The notes under the pieces were generated by a model. That model was not told the origin of the DNA, did not search any database, and saw only the letters and a program-made list of their open reading frames with translations. Both the position numbers and the translations under genes were made by a program. 6,556 nt of DNA from an uncultured Erysipelotrichaceae bacterium (lineage in GTDB: Bacteria; Bacillota_I; Bacilli_A; RF39; UBA660): the NCBI GenBank assembly GCA_902795755.1, contig CADBMO010000064.1, forward strand, positions 1 through 6,556, written 5' to 3'. This document shows positions 1 to 4,829 of this stretch, piece after piece; the first letter of the stretch is position 1; each line of letters begins with the position of its first letter.

Positions 1-867
1 ATTACTGATATGGAAACAGAGTATAAGGTTAATAATTCATCTTACTATAAAAAGCAACAAGAGTTAAAAGAGTTAGAAATAAAGGTAAATAGGCAAGATG
101 TTAAATTAGATAACTTACTTAGTACTTTAACAGAAGACTATGAAATGACTTTTGAAAAAGCTAAGGCAAATTATTTCTTAGATATGGATCCTAAAGAAGC
201 TAGAAAGATAGTTGATAAGTGTAAATTAGCAATTAAGCGTTTAGGTGACGTTAACATAGGCGCTATTGAAGAGTATGAAAGAGTATCTACTAGATATGAA
301 TTTTTAAATAATCAAAAAGAGGATTTAGTTAAAGCAGAGAATACTATTCTTGAGATTATTAAAGAATTAGATGAAATAATGAAAGATAAGTTTGTAGAGA
401 GCTTTGAAGAAATTAAAGTACACTTTAAAGAAACATTTAAGAAGTTATTTGGTGGAGGTGATGCTGAATTAAAATTAACTAATCCAGAGGATGTTTTATC
501 AACTGGTATTGATATCGTAGCATTACCACCAGGTAAAAAGTTACAACATATATCATTACTATCTGGTGGTGAAAAAACGTTGACAGCAATATCATTATTA
601 TTTGCAATATTAAAGGCTAGACCAGTACCATTTTGTATTTTGGATGAGGTTGAGGCAGCACTTGATGAAGTTAACGTTGATAACTTTGGTAAGTTCTTAA
701 ATGAGTTTAAAAATGATACTCAGTTTATTGTTATAACTCATAAGAAAAAAACAATGGAATATGCAGATATTTTGTATGGTATTACAATGCAAGAATCTGG
801 TGTATCTAAATTAGTTAGTGTAAGACTAGAAGATATTAAATCAGATGCTGATAAAAGTAAGGAGTAA
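1..867 (+). CDS. smc: Chromosome partition protein SMC, C-terminal part (5' end outside window)
   Basis: SMC is the ATPase of the SMC-ScpAB condensin complex, which compacts and segregates the chromosome. The frame is open from base 1, so this is the last 289 residues of a protein usually near 1,190. Seen directly: a charged, heptad-like coiled-coil return arm over about residues 1-130. It contains the SMC-typical LGDVNIGAIEEY stretch starting at residue 81. The C-terminal ATPase lobe follows: ABC signature LSGGE (187-191), Walker B FCILDE (211-216), D-loop AALDE (219-223) and the H-loop His at residue 247 in VITHKKKTME. The ending YGITMQESGVSKLVSV is diagnostic of bacterial SMC rather than RecN or SbcC. 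All C-terminal catalytic motifs are intact; the Walker A lobe and hinge lie upstream and are unseen. In many Bacillota smc is followed by ftsY; here a DUF4190 gene starts 3 nt after the stop. Confidence 0.97.
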   Translation: MTDMETEYKVNNSSYYKKQQELKELEIKVNRQDVKLDNLLSTLTEDYEMTFEKAKANYFLDMDPKEARKIVDKCKLAIKRLGDVNIGAIEEYERVSTRYEFLNNQKEDLVKAENTILEIIKELDEIMKDKFVESFEEIKVHFKETFKKLFGGGDAELKLTNPEDVLSTGIDIVALPPGKKLQHISLLSGGEKTLTAISLLFAILKARPVPFCILDEVEAALDEVNVDNFGKFLNEFKNDTQFIVITHKKKTMEYADILYGITMQESGVSKLVSVRLEDIKSDADKSKE

Positions 868-870
868 GAT

Positions 871-1164
871 ATGGATAATAATAAAGTAAAAGAGGCTAAA
901 GTAGTTGTTGAAAAAAAGACGAATGGATTTGCGATAGCTGGATTTGTTATATCGTTAATATCTTCATGTTTTTGCTGTGGTGCACTTAACTTTTTAGGAA
1001 TAATATTTTCAATAGTAGGTATAAATAAAGCAAAAGAAATTGATGGAGAAGGTAAAGGACTTGCAATAGCAGGTTTGGTGATTGGAATTGTATTTTTAGT
1101 AATATATGTATTATGGGTACTTATATTTGGCGGATTAATGTTTTTAGAAGGCATTTCAGAATAA
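871..1164 (+). CDS. DUF4190-type small membrane protein
   Basis: A 97-residue protein of unknown function with a DUF4190-like layout. A short charged N-terminus (KVKEAKVVVEKKTN) leads into hydrophobic segment 1 (about 19-50), which carries SSCFCCG around residues 31-37. A charged turn, NKAKEIDGEGKG (52-63), follows, then hydrophobic segment 2 (about 64-92). The pattern GFAIAGFVISL ... GKGLAIAGLVIGIV is the hallmark of the family. No signal peptide or enzymatic motif is visible. The start is supported by AAGGAG at 858-863, inside the end of smc and 7 nt from the ATG. The gene is therefore probably cotranscribed with smc and followed by its paralogue 22 nt downstream. It matches the C-terminal part of that neighbour closely enough to suggest tandem duplication, but lacks the zinc ribbon. 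Family assignment is by pattern recognition; the function is unknown. Confidence 0.8.
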   Translation: MDNNKVKEAKVVVEKKTNGFAIAGFVISLISSCFCCGALNFLGIIFSIVGINKAKEIDGEGKGLAIAGLVIGIVFLVIYVLWVLIFGGLMFLEGISE

Positions 1165-1186
1165 TAAAGCAGTAGGAGGTATATTT

Positions 1187-1564
1187 ATGAAGTGTTCAAA
1201 ATGTAATGCAGAGTTGAGAAAGGATGCAAAATTTTGTAGTAAATGTGGTGAAAAAGTAGAGAGTAGTACTAAAACAACTACTGAGAAAGCTAAAGCAGTA
1301 GTTGAAAATAAAACAGATACTACCAATACACTTTCACTAGTTGGATTTATTCTTTCAATAGTTAATATTTTCTGTTGTGGAAGTTTATTTACACCAGCAA
1401 TTGTATTATGTATTATTGGATTAATTCAGATTAATAAAAATGGTGGTAAAGGTAAAGAACTTTCAATAATTGGTATTGTTTTATCTGCTTTTATGCTTTT
1501 AGTTGCAATTGCAATAACAATTATACGTACCGCTGCAGGCTATACTAGTTATATAAATTATTAA
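1187..1564 (+). CDS. Zinc-ribbon plus DUF4190 membrane protein
   Basis: A 125-residue protein with two parts. Residues 1-24 are a zinc ribbon with two CxxC knuckles, MKCSKC (Cys3, Cys6) and FCSKCG (Cys17, Cys20), expected to bind one Zn2+ in the cytoplasm. After a Thr/Lys-rich linker containing EKAKAVVENKT (33-43), residues about 48-113 form a DUF4190-like pair of hydrophobic segments. The first has FCCGS (62-66), and the two are joined by the turn QINKNGGKGKE. The linker and membrane part align with the preceding gene (EAKVVVEKKT, FCCG, GKG), so the two are paralogues. AGGAGG at 1174-1179, 7 nt from the ATG, fixes the start. The next gene follows after 1 nt. Zinc-ribbon plus small membrane domain proteins are common and mostly uncharacterised in Bacillota, and no specific role can be assigned. 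Confidence 0.82.
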   Translation: MKCSKCNAELRKDAKFCSKCGEKVESSTKTTTEKAKAVVENKTDTTNTLSLVGFILSIVNIFCCGSLFTPAIVLCIIGLIQINKNGGKGKELSIIGIVLSAFMLLVAIAITIIRTAAGYTSYINY

Positions 1565-1565
1565 C

Positions 1566-1952
1566 ATGAAAAAGAAATTACTAATTTGGCTATTAGTAGG
1601 CTTATGTATACCTATAACAGCATTTATTTTAGCAAAGGTATTTACATTAATTCATTATAAGTGCCCATGGAGATATATTTTTCATCTTCTTTGTGCAGGT
1701 TGTGGCGTTACAAGGATGGTAAAATCCATCTTTAAATTAGAATTATATAATGCATTTTTATATAATCCATTGTTCTTTATTGTTGGAATAATAGGAATTA
1801 TATATTACGTATATATTTTAATTTGTATTTTGTTAAACAAAAAAATAATAAAGCCTAATAAGTGTTGTATTATCGTTATTTTAATAGTGTTAATACTTTT
1901 TATGATACTTAGAAATATACCAGGTACCTTTTTATATGATATATGGCCATAA
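1566..1952 (+). CDS. DUF2752 family membrane protein
   Basis: A 128-residue, mostly hydrophobic protein. The family signature is the Cys-rich segment CPWRYIFHLLCAGCGVTR (33-50): CP at 33-34, then CxxCGxTR with Cys43, Cys46, Thr49 and Arg50. It is followed by LELYNAFLYNPLFF, where DUF2752 proteins have a conserved A...NPL. Three membrane segments are likely, at about 5-29, 67-91 and 99-118. The function of DUF2752 is unknown; the conserved cysteines suggest metal or redox chemistry, but that is inference. The ATG lies 1 nt after the upstream stop, and I see no convincing Shine-Dalgarno sequence in front of it, which suggests translation by reinitiation from the zinc-ribbon gene. It is the last gene of the smc-led unit, with a terminator hairpin starting 2 nt after its stop. 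Confidence 0.82.
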   Translation: MKKKLLIWLLVGLCIPITAFILAKVFTLIHYKCPWRYIFHLLCAGCGVTRMVKSIFKLELYNAFLYNPLFFIVGIIGIIYYVYILICILLNKKIIKPNKCCIIVILIVLILFMILRNIPGTFLYDIWP

Positions 1953-1953
1953 A

Positions 1954-1979
1954 AAAACAAGCTTTTTTAAGCTTGTTTT
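1954..1979. terminator. Bidirectional intrinsic terminator between DUF2752 gene and def
   Basis: A perfect 11-bp stem (1954-1964 AAAACAAGCTT paired with 1969-1979) closes a TTTT loop, so it can fold in either transcript. Leftward, def transcripts end in a run of seven U (complement of A1951-1957), which is the stronger tail. Rightward, the U-tract is only the TTTT at 1976-1979. The def stop codon (1980-1978) lies within its edge, so the two converging units share one compact terminator. Confidence 0.85.
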
Positions 1980-2541
1980 AAATTGGTCTATATAATTTAG
2001 CATCTTTAAATGGGTTTTTCTTATCTATATGATCATAAAATAATATTCCATTTAAATGGTCTATTTCGTGTTGTGCTGCTATTGCCATATCTTCTCTTAA
2101 TCGTATTTTAAACTTTTTACCATTAATATCATATGCTTCTATTGTAACTCTAGCACACCTAGGCACGATACCTTCAACATCACGATTAACACTTAGGCAA
2201 CCTTCACCAGCTTCTGCATATATTTTTTCTTCAGATGATGATACTATTTTTGGGTTTGCAAAGAAGTAGTTTTTAAATGATTGTTCTTCGTCACCGTCTT
2301 CTGTGGTTTCTTCAACAAGTACAAACCATCTTTTTTTAATACCTAATTGTATGGCAGCAAGCCCCATACCAGGCCTTAAATCATATTTTTCTGAGTATTC
2401 TTCAATTTGACTTAGTTTTAGTTCTTTCATTGCTTTTTCAATAATATTTTTTTCTTTTTCAGCAAATGGAAAAGAAACATCGTCACTAATTAATCTAAGT
2501 CTTTTATCTTTTTCATCTAGTATATTTAGTTTTTTATACAT
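1978..2541 (-). CDS. def: Peptide deformylase, type 2
   Basis: Metalloenzyme that removes the N-formyl group from the initiator Met of nascent proteins in the cytoplasm. At 187 residues it has the length of the larger Gram-positive type 2 enzymes. The three catalytic motifs are present: motif 1 GMGLAAIQ (58-65, Gln65), motif 2 EGCLS (113-117, metal ligand Cys115), and motif 3 QHEIDH (157-162), whose His158 and His162 are metal ligands and Glu159 the general base. The acidic insert EETTEDGDEEQ (77-87) and the ending LNGILFYDHI fit type 2. One small variation is Ile64 where most family members have Pro (GxGLAAPQ). GGGGTGG (complement of 2546-2552), 4 nt from the ATG, serves as ribosome binding site. 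It has its own promoter (2566-2594) and appears monocistronic; no fmt gene is adjacent. Confidence 0.96.
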   Translation of the reverse strand: MYKKLNILDEKDKRLRLISDDVSFPFAEKEKNIIEKAMKELKLSQIEEYSEKYDLRPGMGLAAIQLGIKKRWFVLVEETTEDGDEEQSFKNYFFANPKIVSSSEEKIYAEAGEGCLSVNRDVEGIVPRCARVTIEAYDINGKKFKIRLREDMAIAAQHEIDHLNGILFYDHIDKKNPFKDAKLYRPI

Positions 2542-2565
2542 AGTACCACCCCAAATTCATATGAT

Positions 2566-2594
2566 ATTCTATCACAAATATAAAAAAATGTAAA
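2566..2594 (-). promoter_or_regulatory. Predicted vegetative (SigA-type) promoter of def
   Basis: Read on the minus strand, TTTACA (complement of 2589-2594, 5/6 to TTGACA) is followed after exactly 17 bp by TAGAAT (complement of 2566-2571), preceded by TG one base upstream (extended -10). The predicted start is near 2559, giving a leader of about 18 nt that contains the GGGGTGG ribosome binding site. The -35 box lies inside the terminator hairpin of the upstream gene. Confidence 0.7.
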
Positions 2595-2611
2595 ACTATT
2601 TTAGTTTTACA
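2582..2611 (-). terminator. Intrinsic terminator of the YjcZ-like gene
   Basis: A perfect 10-bp stem (2589-2598 TGTAAAACTA paired with 2602-2611) closes a 3-nt loop. Read leftward it is followed by a seven-U tract (complement of A2582-2588). It begins 10 nt after the stop of the microprotein gene. Rightward it is flanked by TTTTTTT at 2613-2619, but no gene needs it in that direction. Confidence 0.82.
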
Positions 2612-2621
2612 CTTTTTTTGT

Positions 2622-2795
2622 CTAATTATTATTGAACCATCTAGCACCAATAACTATTACAAGTAGTATGAATAAAACTAGTATTATAGCAGTTCCATAT
2701 CCGCCACCATTAGTATTTTGATATACTGGGTATGAATAATTTCCCATACAAGGTGAATTATATCCATATCCACCTTGGTAACCATAATAATACAT
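2622..2795 (-). CDS. YjcZ-type single-pass membrane microprotein
   Basis: A 57-residue protein. Residues 1-33 are rich in Tyr, Gly and Asn (MYYYGYQGGYGYN...), and residues 34-53 form one hydrophobic helix, GTAIILVLFILLVIVIGA, ending RWFNNN. This matches the pattern of the YjcZ family of tiny Bacillota proteins (Gly/Tyr head, then VLFILLVIVG helix). In Bacillus these are called sporulation proteins, but their biochemical role is not known, and sporulation should not be assumed here. The start at 2795 is chosen because AAGGAGGT (complement of 2802-2809) sits 6 nt upstream. The frame could extend to a TTG at 2864, but that has no binding site and adds a non-family N-terminus. It is divergent from the FtsW-family gene and has its own terminator. 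Confidence 0.72.
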   Translation of the reverse strand: MYYYGYQGGYGYNSPCMGNYSYPVYQNTNGGGYGTAIILVLFILLVIVIGARWFNNN

Positions 2796-2801
2796 TAAAA
2801 T

Positions 2802-2809
2802 ACCTCCTT
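2802..2809 (-). promoter_or_regulatory. Ribosome binding site that fixes the microprotein start
   Basis: AAGGAGGT on the minus strand, 6 nt before the ATG at 2795-2793, is a near-perfect match to the 16S anti-Shine-Dalgarno. It rules out the longer frame beginning at TTG 2864. Confidence 0.85.
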
Positions 2810-2851
2810 CATAGTAGTTTATTAAAAGTGTAAATAAAATGTTATAAAAAA

Positions 2852-2894
2852 CACCTATATTCAAAAAAATATGTTATTATATAGATAATAGGTG
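2852..2894. repeat. Inverted repeat CACCTAT...ATAGGTG across the divergent promoter
   Basis: Seven-base arms at 2852-2858 and 2888-2894, separated by 29 bp, flank the shared -10 region. The right arm overlaps the ribosome binding site of the FtsW-family gene, and the left arm falls in the leader of the microprotein transcript. It could be an operator or simply chance in an AT-rich spacer; only the sequence match is observed. Confidence 0.3.
2872..2880 (+). promoter_or_regulatory. Predicted extended -10 promoter of the FtsW-family gene
   Basis: TGTTATTAT (TG, one base, then TATTAT at 2875-2880) has the extended -10 form, and no good -35 box lies 16-18 bp upstream. The predicted start near 2887 gives a very short leader (about 13 nt) carrying AGGTGAT (2890-2896), which matches the 3' half of the consensus Shine-Dalgarno, 3 nt before the ATG at 2900. 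It overlaps the -10 of the divergent promoter. Confidence 0.5.
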
Positions 2895-2904
2895 ATTATA
2901 TGAA
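2876..2904 (-). promoter_or_regulatory. Predicted promoter of the YjcZ-like gene
   Basis: On the minus strand a perfect TATAAT -10 (complement of 2876-2881) lies 17 bp from TTCATA (complement of 2899-2904, 4/6 to TTGACA). The -35 would fall in the first codons of the divergent FtsW-family gene. The predicted start near 2869 gives a leader of about 74 nt. The -35 is weak, and a sporulation-type sigma site cannot be excluded. Confidence 0.45.
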
Positions 2905-4042
2905 AAGAATAATAAATAAAATAGATAAACCACTACTATTATTAACGATAGCATGTGTTGTTTTTGGCTTAATAATGGTTGGCTCTGCATCATCTTTAAA
3001 ATCGTATATGAAATACGGTGAAAGTTTTCACTATTTAAGAAGACAATTACTATTTGTAGGGCTTGGTTCTATAGGTGGAATAATCGCAATGCTCGTACCA
3101 TTTAAAAAGTATAAAAAACTTATTTTGTTAGGTGTGTTAGGCGTTATTGCAGCACTTATTTACGTACTTTTAAATGGAGATATAAATAATGGTATTAAAG
3201 GTTGGATTAACTTTGGATCTTTTGGTATACAACCTAGTGAGTTTGCAAAAACTGTGTTAATACTATTTTTAGCATTTTCATTTGAAAAACTAATGAAGGT
3301 TAGAAAACCAAGTAACGTATCTAAATTTGCACCATTTATAGTACCTATAATATTTTTCTTATTAGTATATAAGCAACCAGACTTTGGTACTATGATGGTT
3401 TTAGCAGGTATTACTGCCGTAATATTTTTTGTTATTCCATATGATGCTAAAACAAAGTTTGTGATATCAGTATTTACTATTATATTAGTTCTTGTGGTAG
3501 CACTATTTGTTGTGGTATCAGGAAAAGGATTAACCGAAGGCCAAAAACAAAGATTCAATTATAAAAAACCTTGCACTAGGTATAGAAGTGAAACTGGATA
3601 CCAGGTTTGTAACGGATATATTGCGATCAATTCTGGTGGATTATTTGGTAGTGGGTTAGGTAATAGTAGACAAAAGTATTTATATTTACCTGAAGCACAT
3701 ACTGACTTTATATTTGCAATTATTATTGAAGAAATGGGATTAGTAATTGGTATTGTTATGATAGCAGTTTACTTTATAATTATTTGGAGAATTATAATGA
3801 TAGGAAGAAGATCATATAATTTGCAAGGCTCAATTATATGCTTTGGAGTCGCGGCGTATATATCTTTGCACATCATGATTAATCTAGGTGGTGTGTTAGG
3901 ATTAATACCACTTACTGGTATACCACTTCCGTTTTATACGTTTGGAGGGTCATTTATGATTAATTTATTAACTAGTTTAGGTCTTGTTCAAAGGGTATGT
4001 ATAGAAAACAGAATGTTTGAACAAAAACACTTAGTAGCATAA
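2900..4042 (+). CDS. ftsW: FtsW/RodA/SpoVE family (SEDS) peptidoglycan glycosyltransferase, FtsW-like
   Basis: Polytopic membrane enzyme that polymerises lipid II into glycan strands together with a class B penicillin-binding protein. It has 380 residues and about ten membrane segments. SEDS landmarks in order: GSASS near residue 28, GWINFGSFGIQPSEFAK (101-117), PDFGT (160-164), TGYQ, INSGGLFGSGLGNS with QKYLYLPEAHTDFIFA (Asp269, the conserved Asp required for SEDS activity), and IPLTGIPLPFYTFGGS (336-351). PDFGT, GLGNSxQKYLYLPEAHTDF and the IPLTGIPLPF block fit FtsW/SpoVE better than RodA. Which of these roles it serves cannot be settled without the rest of the genome. Oddities are VCNGYIAINSGG where QSLIAIGSGG is usual, and a Cys pair (Cys225, Cys237) in the same predicted extracellular loop. 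It appears monocistronic, with its own promoter and terminator. Confidence 0.9.
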   Translation: MKRIINKIDKPLLLLTIACVVFGLIMVGSASSLKSYMKYGESFHYLRRQLLFVGLGSIGGIIAMLVPFKKYKKLILLGVLGVIAALIYVLLNGDINNGIKGWINFGSFGIQPSEFAKTVLILFLAFSFEKLMKVRKPSNVSKFAPFIVPIIFFLLVYKQPDFGTMMVLAGITAVIFFVIPYDAKTKFVISVFTIILVLVVALFVVVSGKGLTEGQKQRFNYKKPCTRYRSETGYQVCNGYIAINSGGLFGSGLGNSRQKYLYLPEAHTDFIFAIIIEEMGLVIGIVMIAVYFIIIWRIIMIGRRSYNLQGSIICFGVAAYISLHIMINLGGVLGLIPLTGIPLPFYTFGGSFMINLLTSLGLVQRVCIENRMFEQKHLVA

Positions 4043-4072
4043 AAGTAGAAAATATTTCTACTTTTTTTATTT
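4041..4072 (+). terminator. Intrinsic terminator after the FtsW-family gene
   Basis: An 11-bp perfect stem (4041-4051 AAAAGTAGAAA paired with 4055-4065) closes a 3-nt loop and merges with a T-rich tail through about 4077. Its first bases are the last two of the stop codon TAA (4040-4042). It separates the cell-wall gene from the competence genes. Confidence 0.85.
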
Positions 4073-4114
4073 TTTTCGAGGGTTTTTTAAAGTTTTGTTG
4101 AACAATAAAACTGG

Positions 4115-4123
4115 AAAGGAGGT
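4115..4123 (+). promoter_or_regulatory. Ribosome binding site that fixes the comEA start
   Basis: AAAGGAGGT ends 4 nt before ATG 4128-4130. The frame opens earlier, at a TTG at 4095, but this binding site lies inside that extension, so 4128 is the real start. I see no convincing -35/-10 pair in 4066-4114, so how the comE pair is transcribed is unresolved; it may need a competence-type activator or arise by terminator read-through. Confidence 0.85.
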
Positions 4124-4127
4124 AAAA

Positions 4128-4829
4128 ATGATAAATTATTTTAAAAAGTATTGGAAAGCCTTAACACTTTTTATATGTGTATCACTTATTATTTTGTTGT
4201 CATATGCATTACCAACTACTAAAGTAAGCACAAAAGTTGATGAAAAAATGTCAATTACTAAAAAGAAGGTTAAAGAAAAAGAATCAGATAACAAAGACGT
4301 TAAAACTGTGTTTGTAGATGTAAAAGGATCGGTTAATAATCCTGGTGTGTATGAACTAGAAAGTGATAAAAGAGTAATTGATGCCATTAATAAAGCTGGT
4401 GGTTTAAGTAAAAATGCTGATACAATTAATCTGAATCTTAGCAAAAAGATAAACGATGAGATGATTATTATTGTTTATAGTAAAGTTGAATTATCTACTT
4501 ATTATAAAAACAATGGTAATAGAAACGCTACTTGTGCATCACTAGAATGTACATGCCCAGATGATTTTAATTCAGCATGTATAAGTAATAAATTATCTAC
4601 TAATAATACCACTAATAAATCTTCATCAAAAACTAGTGGTAAAGTTTCTATCAATAGTGCAACCAAAGAAGAATTAACAACGTTAAGTGGAATAGGAGAT
4701 AGTAAGGCTGAAAAAATAATAAGTTATAGAAATGAAAACGGTAATTTTACTAATTTAGAAGATATAAAAAAAGTACCGGGTATAGGTGATTCAATATATG
4801 AAAAAATAAAAGATAAAATCACGTTATAA
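4128..4829 (+). CDS. comEA: ComEA, membrane-anchored competence DNA receptor
   Basis: Binds incoming double-stranded DNA at the cell surface during natural transformation and hands it to ComEC. The 233 residues divide as follows: N-terminal membrane anchor (about 11-30), charged stalk (31-58), SLBB domain (about 60-122, VFVDVKGSVNNPGVYEL with AGGL), low-complexity Ser/Thr/Asn/Lys linker (123-170), and a C-terminal double helix-hairpin-helix DNA-binding domain. The last opens INSATKEELTTLSGIG and ends KKVPGIGDSIYEKIKDKI; its two GIG hairpins contact the DNA backbone. The domain order is canonical for Gram-positive ComEA. The linker is unusual in holding four cysteines in 16 residues (Cys136, 141, 143, 151), all predicted extracellular. 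comEC starts on the last base of its stop codon; no comEB or comER lies between or just upstream. Confidence 0.95.
   Translation: MINYFKKYWKALTLFICVSLIILLSYALPTTKVSTKVDEKMSITKKKVKEKESDNKDVKTVFVDVKGSVNNPGVYELESDKRVIDAINKAGGLSKNADTINLNLSKKINDEMIIIVYSKVELSTYYKNNGNRNATCASLECTCPDDFNSACISNKLSTNNTTNKSSSKTSGKVSINSATKEELTTLSGIGDSKAEKIISYRNENGNFTNLEDIKKVPGIGDSIYEKIKDKITL

Noticed and set aside
738..1154. Minus-strand open frame of 138 codons opposite smc and the first DUF4190 gene
   Set aside because: It is antisense to two well-supported genes, low-complexity (Ile/Ser/Thr/Pro-rich) and has no ribosome binding site or family pattern.
2796..2864. N-terminal extension of the microprotein to a TTG at 2864
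   Set aside because: The AAGGAGGT site lies inside the extension 6 nt from ATG 2795, the extra 23 residues do not fit the YjcZ pattern, and 2864 is only about 5 nt from the predicted transcription start.
2837..2878. Direct repeat ATGTTAT in the divergent spacer as paired regulator sites
   Set aside because: A 7-base A/T-rich match about 32 bp apart is expected by chance in such sequence; no third copy or symmetry supports it.
3160..3558. Minus-strand open frame of 132 codons inside the FtsW-family gene
   Set aside because: It is the shadow of a conserved SEDS coding region, with no independent features.
4066..4114. Promoter for comEA using TTGAAC at 4098-4103 as -35
   Set aside because: A -10 at 16-18 bp would fall on the ribosome binding site, and no TATAAT-like box is there.
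4095..4127. N-terminal extension of ComEA to a TTG at 4095
   Set aside because: The extension translates the ribosome binding site itself, and the ATG at 4128 directly precedes a normal membrane anchor.
4136..4444. Minus-strand open frame of 102 codons inside comEA
   Set aside because: It is antisense to the anchor and SLBB domain of comEA; its hydrophobic, Ser/Thr-rich content is typical of the reverse complement of Lys/Asp-rich sequence.
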